Of a stretch of 64,000 nucleotides of DNA, positions 1 through 10,962 are shown piece by piece; the first letter of the stretch is position 1; each line of letters opens with the position of its first letter. The notes under the pieces were generated by a model. The model worked only from the letters and a program-made list of their open reading frames with translations, had not been told where the DNA came from and made no database searches. This DNA comes from Camillea tinctor (lineage: Eukaryota > Ascomycota > Sordariomycetes > Xylariales > Xylariaceae), in NCBI GenBank assembly GCA_022578605.1, contig MU394051.1, positions 124,001 through 188,000 on the forward strand. The letters run 5' to 3'. Both the position numbers and the translations under genes were made by a program.

Positions 1-3000
1 TAGAAATATACGTAATGAAGGTAGTAGTATATTGACTGTTACATGCATTCGGTTCATATCAAAGGCCCGGCCTGAGGAACGAGTAATGGCACCCTAGAGC
101 CCTTTGCTTTTATTCAACCCCCGGGGTCCGTGGGGGTTTTTAGGCAATAGCGGGAGACATACTCGATCTAGAAGATCTTTAGGATTGTCTCGTCTTATGC
201 ATGCCTGTCTTGCATGATTATTATATGCCCTTTGTAGAACACAAGAACGTGGTAAGGGAGGTACTACTACCTATTATTGCAACATCATTGTCCGGCAATT
301 CAAGTGAAGTACACTGCATATATTCTAGAAAAGCTAGGATTATTTGCTACAGACTTCAAGGGTTTTGTGATGAATTCAAAATAATGAGCGGATAGATACA
401 GCTTTCGAGACTTGGTTCAGAACACTCGGTATACCTACACTCCAACTTCCTACTTTTACTGTACAACGCTTTTTATAAGAAGTTAACACCATCCTCAGAA
501 ATGAGGAGGATGACATGTAAATAAGCCTTGGCAGCAGTCTTTGGTATGACAATCTCCGCTTGTACAAGATCACCCAGAGTGAAGTTCAGTCCTGGCCGAT
601 CTTGAGGAGACTTGGTAGGTCCTTATTTGGGTTCTGACGAGAGTGAAGCTTATGCCTACACCCTTGCTTCGGGACGCCACGGCCGAGCGCTCGAGAGCTT
701 ATATTACGTGCCTACGCCAATCCCCGCAAAGTCAAGAAAAAGCAAAGAAAAGGTCCCTTTGCTAAGCTCCAGGAAGCCTGCCAAGAGATCAAGTTCAAGT
801 CTTGGTTAGCATGAATTTGTCATTGTGTGAATCCTAGAATATCTAGGTATGTGGCATACAATCGGTTAAATATTAAAAAAGCATCTTTGTATTCTTAGCA
901 CAAGCCTAAAGGTTTAACCTAGGGACATAAAGGAAAACATGAAAGAAAACAAGTCTGAAGAAAAAGTAGATTCAAGGTGATGCAGGGTCTGTCTAGCAGA
1001 TAGAATATCATCATATCTTATGTGACTTAAGGTTGCATACACGTGGCTGATGCGGTTCTATAGCACAAGCATCACTGCTGTCGAAGGATTCAAAAATTGG
1101 AACAGGGTATAGAAGCCAGCACCGCACAGAGCAGGGATCGTGTACCGTAAAATACTGTATGGCTCTATCAATAACGGTTTGATGAGAAGCCCAGGTGAGT
1201 TTTTAGTGTTTAAAGGAGTTGATCAAATGCCTGCCTGTGCCTCACGCATGTAAGAATCGAATAGGCTCTCGGCGTAGGATAGGATGTAATAATTCATCAG
1301 ATCTTGTGAGAATATACAACAAATTGGCGGCGCTCTGATGTAGGCTATCTTTCTCTAAGGTTCTATGGCTGATTATATCGAGGTTGGACAAAAAGCATGC
1401 AACGTTACTATGCAATAAGTATCATAGTCACGATGTATATTCCAAGTCATGACATGGTGACTACAAGCATAGAGAACGAACACTCAACCCAGAAAATATT
1501 CACACTGACTAGAAACATGGAGATATAGGTAAAATCGTAATTTCAGATTTCCAAGTCCTTATCTTGTAGATTATGCGTCGTATCCTCTTCGGGACCTGAG
1601 TCGTGAAAACTACATGGCGGCAGCAACATTCACAGGTATTTCCATCTGGGTTGTATTATATCAGATACTTTTAAGTCTATGGTGAATCGAGTACATGTGG
1701 GATATGTAATAATCTTTTAGTCAACGCCTGATTGCACTACGTAAGTATGCTCGAATTCGGTATGTTTCGAAAGTTGACTCGGGTACCTACCTACCTAGAG
1801 TGAAAATAAACTGGAAGCCCGATTTCTGGTGGAAATAAGTACATTGTGCAGAATCCGGCGTTATATAAGTCAATATCATGTAGTTAATCTCGAATTTTTA
1901 TATCTAGATAGACTTAGGAGGCCACTAGTATGTAGTAAGTAAATGATATCGTTGACGGGAAGTTTGCTTTAAGGTCCTACTATACTAGATATTCTTCTTC
2001 ACGTAAGTATTTGGTTGAACCAAACAGTCTTGCTTGTTATGAACTTCTCTAAATAGCACCTCAGTGGGAGAGGTGGTACCTGGTATGCAGGTTCATCTGT
2101 TAGCTAGGTTCTCTATATATCTGCTAAAGACGCAGAATGTATGAGGTACGAGGGGGCTGTCAATTAATAAGGCGGAGATGTTCGTCCCTGGAATCAATTC
2201 ATATTGCTGAAACATTATACTAAAGCTGAATATATTGAGTTGTTAAGATTAGATGATTGAACTTAGGTATTAATCCCCCTGTATGCGTGATAAACCATAA
2301 CATCATAAGCGCAATTTCAATCACCCCTTAATTGTCTTGGTAGGGAGTCAGAGGCTTATTGGAGTGCCTCACAGCCCTGTATAACGAAAAAGCTATTAAA
2401 GATGAGCAATGAGACAACTCCCCACTCACATGCAATATCATATAATTATAGCTAGACGGGATAGCATTGTTACGAGAGATGTGCCACTTGCAAAATTTCT
2501 TCTTCATTTTAGGCAGTGCTTGGGCCGAGGCCAGGTGGCCATGCATCAAACATGTTGGTTCCATTCGCGCATCTATATCCTAACCATCACACCTGTGTTA
2601 TATCATTGTGTAGCAATGGAGATGGAAGCTATAGTAGGCATGTACAAGGAGTACTCGTTCTTCTCGGCGTGCACAAACACTTCAAGCCTCTGAATGTTAT
2701 GTCTCCCTCAGCCCCTTAAGGCTGTGTGACCATTGACCAACGTTTCATAACTAGATTCTGGTGGTGTTGCTCTCAGCTCTGGTTTTAAGAAGTTTATAGA
2801 AAATCCATTGGCGGTAATAATTGGTCCTTGACTATCCGTACACGCTCTAGGAGCGCGTCAAGAGCGATAATAAGATGGACAAGGCGGTAGGTGCCCGTTC
2901 TCCTGACCTGCAGGGTCCTCCGGCAGGTAGATCAAGCGACAATAGGGTGTCACAGCATGCGACGGCGGTCCCTTTTGAGGCTTGGCTGTACGCTATTATC

Positions 3001-4380
3001 GTGTACTCGCAAGCTGCGCACATGTGCCATGATTTCATATTTATCTCACGGCCTGTGTAGACCAAGAATCAGATGCCCCAAAGCGATGGCGCAGCAGTCA
3101 ACTCCCAAGAGATCGTGTCGTGATCTCTCAGGAGCGCTCTTGCAGCCAAAGTTGCGGGCGTGCCAGTGAGGACTGTCAACCTTCTTGCTGCAGGTTACCT
3201 CGTGAGCCGCGTAGCGTCACCAGTATCTACGTCTAGCTGCAGGAGAACCGCGAATTCGCCCCTATCAGGACCCTCGGTTAGAATGTCGGTGTAGGTTGCC
3301 GGACGACATTATTCATCAAGGCTGGTAATGAGATGCTTGAGGCCACTTCATGTAGTAACCGTCGGTGTTCGGAACAGTTGCTGCAATGGAATGCAAAGAG
3401 AATAAAGTGCCTCAGAATCGCACTTGATATAAAGGGATGAATATATTATCTATTAGGGTGTACCTAAGTGCCTAAATGCTATAAGTTCATGTTACTATTA
3501 AAACTACCAAATTTCTTGTCGGGATTAAGACCATTCATCAAGGTGAAACTAAACTCATAATGGCCATAAGCTATATTTATGCGAGATAATATATAAACGG
3601 TGCTTGTATACTACTTATTTACTGCATCCCCGTAAATTCAGTTAACGAGCTGAAGGGGTGTTTCCCCTATATTTCGCCCAGGCAAGAACTAATACCTACT
3701 TGATGTATCTGCTCGGTCCAATATATAATTCCCGTACCACTATTCCGCAAATAGGAAGGCCGTAGAACTCTACTCTCTGCCTCGTGTAACTGGTGGCTCA
3801 TTCCAGGCCTTGACACTCCGCCAAAGTGGCCCGGGGAGGTGCGGTATCGTCAGTAAATACCTTAGGAGAGGGGCTTTAGAAGCACTGTGCTACCCGTAAC
3901 TGCCCTCGCCTACCTCGTTTACTTCGCCTAAAACCACGATGCTTCGAGCAAACAATGCAGAGCTAGCTAAAGCTAAAGCTCGGTACCAACCTACTCCTAT
4001 GCATATGTACTACATATGTATGTAATCTCCAGCTACAGCTCTATCTTCACCATCAGCAGACACCGCTTTCTGGTAGTCTGCTTGCTACTCATAGGTCACA
4101 ACTTCTTGACATACCTTGAAGTACCTATTAGGTCGTCTCACAGATTGAGCTTCTTAGGCCTTAGAACACATACGTCAATATCTCAGACCATTTCAGCTAA
4201 AAAAGTATTTGAAGAGCAACGTCTCTAGTTCAGGGGCTGAGAACACGTTTCCTTAGACCACCCTTCTTTCTTATGAAAATATAACTTCAATCTTCCTGTG
4301 TACCTTGCCCAAATTTCCTATTAGTTAAAACCGAACCCGTTTACTTCACAGTCGACATTTGGCTGGCATCATATCCAACC
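1..4380. other. gene-poor AT-rich intergenic region
   Basis: No convincing coding exon is visible on either strand. Open frames are under 100 codons, without family resemblance or plausible splice connections. The DNA is AT-rich with many TACCTACC/TAGGTAGG tracts (for example near 1785-1797). It contains one GC-richer island at about 2830-3330, listed separately. The last few hundred bases before 4381 are the likely promoter and leader of the secreted-protein gene. Confidence 0.6.
2830..3330. pseudogene. GC-rich island, possible decayed gene fragment
   Basis: This block of about 500 bp is clearly richer in G+C than the DNA on both sides. It has protein-like frames interrupted by stops on both strands. 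On the minus strand a frame between about 3290 and 3070 reads as ordinary globular-looking sequence (it includes DRGEFAVLLQLDVDTGDA and LTVLTGTPATLAARALL) broken by stops. The plus strand also has open stretches (from 2875, and about 3090-3290 with one stop). I cannot name a family. It could be a relic of a gene or transposon, or simply a compositional island. Low confidence. Confidence 0.25.
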
Positions 4381-4803
4381 ATGAAGTTCACTTGTTCCAT
4401 CAGTATAGCGCCTATCTCTATCCTAGTCACACACGCAGCCATCGCACTAGGCATGGCGGTCTCTCATCCTCCTGGTATGTTGGTTACAAAAGCGATTGGC
4501 CAGGAGGGCGACTACACGACAGATGTGGTCACAGCCAACGTGACTGTGACTGAAACCACATATTTCACCCCCACGCCCACTGCGTTTACGACAACAACGG
4601 AAATAGTGACAGAGACAATAACGGCCTCGGTTGGGCCCCCGCCTACGACGTCAGCCCCAGCTTCAACCTTCACAGGGTACTGTGACTACAACTACTGCCA
4701 GAACGGCACAAGCATTTGCTTCTACTGGGCCGGCTATACCTCCTGGGATGTCTCTCTAGGCCCGATCCCAGGTGAAATTCCCACGTCCATCGGCACCTGT
4801 TAA
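4381..4803 (+). CDS. small secreted Thr-rich, Cys-containing protein
   Basis: Intronless 140-codon gene. The first 25 or so residues have a basic start (MKF) and a hydrophobic stretch consistent with a secretion signal. They are followed by a Thr/Pro-rich middle (runs such as FTTTTEIVTETITA) likely to be O-glycosylated. The C-terminal block of about 45 residues has four cysteines: a CDYNYC motif, a Cys in GTSICFYW, and the final residue. I recall similar short secreted proteins with a C-terminal YNYCxNGTSxCxYWAG-like block in many ascomycetes, all of unknown function. It could be a cell-wall or apoplastic protein; calling it an effector would go beyond the evidence. It stands alone in a gene-poor region. 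Confidence 0.75.
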   Translation: MKFTCSISIAPISILVTHAAIALGMAVSHPPGMLVTKAIGQEGDYTTDVVTANVTVTETTYFTPTPTAFTTTTEIVTETITASVGPPPTTSAPASTFTGYCDYNYCQNGTSICFYWAGYTSWDVSLGPIPGEIPTSIGTC

Positions 4804-6798
4804 GGAGGGAGGGAACGAGGTAGATGAGTTTGAGGTGATGGGTTACTAAGGGGTTAGGAACAGAAAAGTTTGTGATGTAGGCAGGGTTTTGCTTTGTTTC
4901 TATCATCGTCATGTGCGTGATAAGTCGACTAGAGGAGAGATATATGTGTTTTTTATGACGAAATGTTTAAGGGGACTGGTTTCATGATAAGCAGTCCATA
5001 GGCCATATTGACTGCTCGTTTCTAGACCCATGTACTCGCCTTCCTACTTGTTATTTAAAAATTGGTACGGGCAAGAGCTATGAAGAAAGGTAGAGAATAG
5101 GTTGCTATCATCTGCTAAAATTCGTGGATTTCAACATATTGAAACTCTGATTTATTTGTCAACCTTGTTAATGAATTCACTTGTAAATTGTTGAACTCTT
5201 TGACACTCAGCAGAGCATAACCCAATATCCTAGAAACCCTGATGTTAGGAACCGTGTGCTAGGCCATAGGGTATCTAGTAGCACGCACATTGTAAGGGAA
5301 TGAAGCGAGTGTTTGATGCGTAATCAGCGGTATCAGAAATACTTTGCTGTAGTCTTGGACTCCTCACTCCTGCATAATAATAACATGGCGATTACCTAAT
5401 ATAGAGAGTGTGTATGCTAAGTTAATAGGTAGGTAGATATATTAATTAGGATGTAGAAGATCTTATTAGCGGAAGAATCTACAACATATCCATCTAGCCT
5501 CACTGCTATTGGAAGGATAGGGTTTCCTTGCATCAATATTGTTACACCTTTATAAATAGGGGTAACCTAAACCAGCATATAATCGTATATAATATCTCAA
5601 CCTTTCCATTGATACCCATCATGACTCTTATTTTAATATTTTGATGCACCTTTCGATTCGGCATAGGGACTTACAAGAATAAATCTCTTCAGCCATATCC
5701 TCTTTAAAAAAGAACTTCTTCACAGGATTAGAACAAAACAAAATAGTATGACATGATTATCACTTGATCTATACGCAGATAGGCAATCTGCCTCGAGTCA
5801 TGCCTTATTATTGGCTTTGGAGGACTCCGGCTGTCCTATAGGTAGATAAGACAAAAATGCGTGACGTTATCCAAGTATCACGACGGTCGCGTCGCCTTCC
5901 CATTGGTGTTAGGTGTCCCCCTAGCTCATTCTCAGGAGCAAATGGCTCATCGAGGCTCGTGTTGGTTGCTTCGGACATGTAGATCCCTTGTGTGGAAAGG
6001 TATGCAACGTCCCGGCTTTTCTAACATGATAAAAGCGCTTAGCCATGGAAAAACTTTGGGCAATGCTATATATTAGGTAAACACGGTATAATGGATGAAG
6101 CTGCTTATTAGGCAGTCTATCTAGATGCCCAGAAAAACCATCCAATCATGTCAGTGAACCAACCTCAAGCAGGATGTTTTGCCCTGGCTCTGGTGTTCAT
6201 ATGCTTATGCTTCATGTAAGTAAGAGCTTAATCGCCAGGATGTTACTGGAAGATGTCAGGATGTACCATGCATGAGCAGGTAGAACCTTGAAAGTTCCAA
6301 CGCTAGATGCCTAACTGAGTGTAATCTAGCGTGTGTATTAGGAGTGTTAATGGTATTTAGTAGTAGTAGGTAGGTAGTAATGACTGAAAGCCTCTAAGCG
6401 ACCCCAGATGAAAGGTTATTAGCTTTAAGCTTTCTAGAGTTGTGAAGTGAAGTGAAGCATGCACCTAACTAGGTAAGAGGTAAGGGCGGCTCTAGCGACA
6501 CTCAGGCAACTGGTAAGAACCAATGAATACCCCACCTTCCACCAAAGTGTAAGGCACTGTGGGGCACAGGTTACTTACATGGTTACTTAGGTACATGGAT
6601 AGTAGTACTACCCTGCCACCTGCCTTGCACCTGCACCTGCACCTACAACTCCAAACGATGAGATCGATTGGTTTCAATATAGAATTTGTTATTCTTTCCC
6701 TCTGCCAAGCACCTTCTTTGATTGCATTTCTTCCTTTTCTTTTTTTTTTTCCCCTTTCCTTTTCCCTTCTCCATCTATTCTTTAGTGAAGTATTAGGA
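4804..6798. other. intergenic region
   Basis: No gene seen. AT-rich DNA with scattered TAGGTAGG tracts (about 5426 and 6370). The small open frames at 5861-6145 lack splice sites or recognisable sequence. A CACCTGCACCTGCACCTGCACC run lies near 6620. A pyrimidine-rich stretch (6722-6780) sits just before the ATG at 6799 and is typical of a fungal 5' leader. Confidence 0.6.
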
Positions 6799-8558
6799 AT
6801 GGATCCAAGCCAGTCCAGGCCAAATCTCCTTGGTGCCGACATAATGCCTACTTCAACAGCAGATACTATTGTTATTGATCGGGTCTACTTTGAGACTCTG
6901 CTACACAGGTGAGTTGAGCTGGAATTTCTTTTAGTAGTTGCTTTCAAGACTAATCAGTCCTCTCCTCGCAGAGTCAACAGTGTAGGTGGTTCTAAGCAAA
7001 GATGGCCAATGTTCTCCTGACTTTTCTAATAACATAGCTCAGAACCCTCAAGATGTTTCTTCTGGTGAATACATGGGCATCTCCAATCAGACAGTTGCCG
7101 TGCCCAAAGAAGAATATAGCCGCCTTCTGTTGGTAGCGCGCCAGTACGGTAAGCAATCTAAACTAAATAAACAAGGCGTTATTGTACAGTAGCTAATCTC
7201 TTCCCAGAAAATCTTAAGCAAAACCTGATCAATGGTGGTGCTGCTAAAGAGACCATACAAGTACGTGCTTTTAACACTCGCGATACTAACCTACTATCTA
7301 GTGGGAGTGAAATGTGTTTTTCTTGCTTTTTGGATTAGTCTAACATATACCAGCTCCTCAGTGAAGATGATGCATCCGCTTCGGAGGCCGATGCTAACTC
7401 GACAGCTATACCATCATCCCAGCATAGACAAACCGATAATGGAGGGGGCCATCTGGAACCAGCCTCTGAGCAGTCGCATTCGGGTTCTCGTTATTCCTCA
7501 AAGACACCGCATAAGTCTCATATGACTGAAGGCCACGGGGACAGCACATATCATTATGGGGGGTTCAAGTTTCGACAGGCAGATAGACACCAGAATTGGG
7601 ACGATCTTGATGCAGCAAGTGGTGACAATTCCCCAACCTATTCAGCTGACGGACCTGCATCCGACATGAACAACGAACGCGCTTCGGGGCCCTCTGGACA
7701 TGCCTCGAGACCTCACTATCCGAGAATGTGCCGAAGAACCATTACACTAAACGGGTTACCAGACAATGCCACTCATTGGGATATCACCAGCATCGTGCGT
7801 GGTGGACCCCTACTAGAGATATACGTTCGAGCTCACGAGCACCTCTCCCATGTGTCTTTTCTCCTCGAGGACGATGCTGTTCGATTTTTTGAATACGCGA
7901 GAAAGAATGATATATACATCAAGAACAAGAGGGTTCGCCTTCCGCCTTGGGTGTTCTGGTTCGAAATGGCTAACAGAAATCTAGATCGTCGTCCGATGGG
8001 CAGACCGTCAGTTCCACCTTGGAGGACATATCGCCGGGAAGATTGTAGCTGGTGCCACCCGAAACTTGATCATCCGAAGATACGACCCTAAGCATACCGA
8101 AGAGAGCATTCGTGACGATTTAGAGCACATCCATAACCTTGTTGTTATCAAGGTTGACTTCATCGGCGGTAGCTGTTTCATCAAGACCAACTCCGTGCAC
8201 AATGCTATTTTTGCCCGGTCGTGCATGATGAGCCGCGCGTAAGCTATCCTTCCTCTAGCATATTATGCTTACCCCTATCTAATCTTGGCCTCTCAGTAAA
8301 TATAAGGGCTCGAAAATAGAGTGGGATGTCGATGAATGCAATCAGCCAATTGAGACCGCCCAGAAGAGCGCCCAGAAGACAACCCAGAAGACGACCCAGA
8401 AGGCAAGCCCGAAACCGCAGCCTGCTCTACCAGTGAAGAAGCCCATAGATCTACGGAATCGCTTTGATACTCTGCGGCTTGACGATGAAGATGACGAGGT
8501 TGACGATAAGTTCGACACCTCCTCTGAGATTCCAAGTACAGTTGATGTCACGGCATAG
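6799..8558 (+). CDS. RNA-binding protein with RRM-like domains (Nrd1-like fungal family)
   Basis: Modelled exons: 6799-6908, 6997-7148, 7208-7260, 7339-7932, 7985-8238, 8297-8558 (474 aa). The N-terminus has the pattern IVIDRVYFETLLHR seen in fungal RRM proteins annotated as negative regulator of differentiation. A helical segment follows (VPKEEYSRLLLVARQY joined to ENLKQNLINGG). The first RRM-like domain starts at RTITLNGLPDNATHWDI; after the 52-bp fourth intron the frame continues with VVRWADRQFHLGGHIAGK and a second RRM-like unit (NLIIRRYDPKHTEESIRDDL). The tail has TQK repeats and an acidic end. Introns 2-5 have GT..AG ends and good branch sites. The first intron is uncertain: the only acceptor that keeps frame is AAG at 6994-6996. 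Likely role is binding RNA in post-transcriptional control, inferred from domains only. Confidence 0.75.
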
Positions 8559-10962
8559 TTTCTATGATTGCGCCTTCCTTCGGAATCATGTTACTGTTCT
8601 TGGTTCTATTTCTCTCTGATGTTTTTGAAATCCAGTTGGCTATTAGTCTACATTTGTGGACAAAATAAAAGGCTCTTGCAGGAGACAAAATCAGTGCAGT
8701 TTGAGAATGTCGACATGGCTTTTGCCAGTGAGGCATGGATGGCGTTGTGGATACCCAGGTCTACAAAATTGATATGCGGAAGTAAGCCAGATGTGTGATG
8801 AGAAGTTTTTTTCTCTTGTTTTTGGGGAGGGGTGGGGGGATCTATGGCTTCTATTGGCGTTATATTGTCGTTGTTCTGGCCTCAGAAGTAGGTAGATTCT
8901 CTACCAAAGACTACTTCTAACTCTTCATGTAGGTAGGTATGTACAAAAAAGCCCATATATTGAGGGATGAATCACCACATATGACTTTCTTCTCCATTTG
9001 TGTCTTGCATCATTTAATTTGATATGGAATCTTGGAAAAGCAAAGAATTTTAAACTGCAATATGCCATTCCCCTTACTCCTCTACGAGTTTTGTGCTCAT
9101 AATTCCCAAGAACACAAGCTACAAGATGCCAACACTATAACATATCCTAGCCCTCGTACGAAAAAAAAAAAAGGACCCCTTGCCCGCAAACCCCACACAT
9201 TTGGACCCGGAACCACGGTCTTGGGGCTCGCTTAGTTTATAGGCGCTAAGTAAGTAAGTGCTATGTAGGTCTTGTCACCTTACCTAGGTGGGTTACGTAA
9301 GACAGCATTGGTGGTTTACATGTTCCTATTACCTATCTAAGCTACTAACGTAGGCTGGTGCAATGATGAGTTGATTGGAGGGAGGTGATGGGGCTATTTT
9401 TATACATTAGATTCAAGATGTACATTAGCCTGAAACAAGCTACCTAAATAGGTGCTAGGTATATCAATACCTTCTTGGAGACACTTCGTAAACATGAAAA
9501 GAGCTGTTGAGATATATACTGTGCTACAAGTTAGTGATACTAGAGTAGATAGTTGAATTTGGATAAGAACGGTTATAAAATAAACATAAGCGGTTTGTTT
9601 AACGGGTTCTGCTTTTTTTCTGTTAAATGTTCTTGCCTTGGTTTTAAGATGTGGCTATAGTGCTTACACTTTCATGAATTGGTCAATATAACAAGCAAGT
9701 CCTCTTTAGGAGTTTGGTTTATAGGAATCGAATAATTACCTGACGATCTCGTCACGTATATAAGAGCCTAGATGGTCATGAAGCACGATAGCCTACATCG
9801 GTAAGTGTAAGCAATAATAAATGATGAAGGGACATACTAATGGTATTAGTTGAAATGGTTTTAACATGATCGATCTATTTACCTAACCCAGCAACTTATA
9901 TAAAAGCAGGGGTTAATGATACGCATGATTAGTATGAGAAAACCTGCATGGTGTACCTAGAGTGCCGTGTTGATTCATGCATTGCTCTAGGTTACCTAGA
10001 ACATTAGAATCTTGTGAGCTACAAATGGCATAAATATATACCCAGGTAGGTTAATTTATAAATAGGTTTATGATATGATGTCACTGAGTGTATTCGCAGT
10101 AGTATAGTAGTATCTAGGAATTCGTTACACAGTACTTACATGAGGCAGAATTGATTTTCTATTAAGTGAAATTATATTTGCTAAGCACTATGGAATGCCC
10201 TACCTAGGTAAGGTTTAGGTAGGTATGAATTCAGTGGACCTGGCTTTCTACTTATGCTAGTTTAAAGTACTAGCCACACCAAGCCACTAAGGTAGAACGC
10301 CACAGAAACATGTCATGCAAGTTTGACTCGGCAGATCTTCCACGTATTCCCGCGGCCAGCACATCGTTGGGCATTGACGAACCTTATAACATTCACCCAC
10401 CCCAATTCATCCATCTGTCCGTTAATACGTCGCATTATTCCTCTTACACTAATGAGAACAGAACAAATCCTTTTTTTTCATTATTCCACAGAAAAAAAAC
10501 ATCAACTAAGTCAAGTCAAGTCAAGTAAAGGAAAAAAAAAAAAAACCTCTTTTCTCTCTACATTGCGCAAAGTGCGCTACAAATGTTCTTCAAACTCGAA
10601 CTTGGTTTTGAGAGAGGAACAACGACAAACATAATACATGTATCAAGTTAACAACAGATACCTACCTAAATCAGCAATTACTACCACCACTACTACTACT
10701 AAACCACACCGAAACTTGTAGCTTATCTCTCTCTCTCTCTCTCTCAAGCCTTTCGCAAGAGCTGTCGGTAACCCCGCCTCTCTACGTTGACGGCTTGACA
10801 CGCGCACCCAATCCTTTTTCTTCTTCTTTCTCTTTCTCTTCTTTTCATTTTTCATTTTCTCTTTACTGACATTCCTGGCCACTCACAAACTTTCCCCCCC
10901 TCCGCCATTTTTCTTTTCTTGAGTCATCGGAGCAGTGGTCATGCAACGGCGCCAAGGTCAAG
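8559..10962. other. intergenic region and DCP2 leader
   Basis: No gene seen. AT-rich, with several ACCTAGGT/TAGGTAGGT tracts (about 8930-8940, 9285, 10200-10225). The end (10310-10960) is low-complexity leader-like DNA with poly-A runs, CTA repeats (about 10680-10700) and a CT microsatellite (10726-10744). Open frames at 10310-10634 are in this low-complexity sequence and look non-coding. Confidence 0.6.

Noticed and set aside
7985..8100. Apparent one-base frameshift (pseudogene) in the RRM gene between PSVPP and HIAGK
   Set aside because: A 52-bp intron at 7933-7984 with a CTAAC branch site and TAG acceptor explains the change of frame and restores the family-like sequence RWADRQF, so no mutation is needed.
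10310..10634. Open frames upstream of DCP2 as a small gene
   Set aside because: Low-complexity, poly-A containing leader sequence; no domain or splice support.
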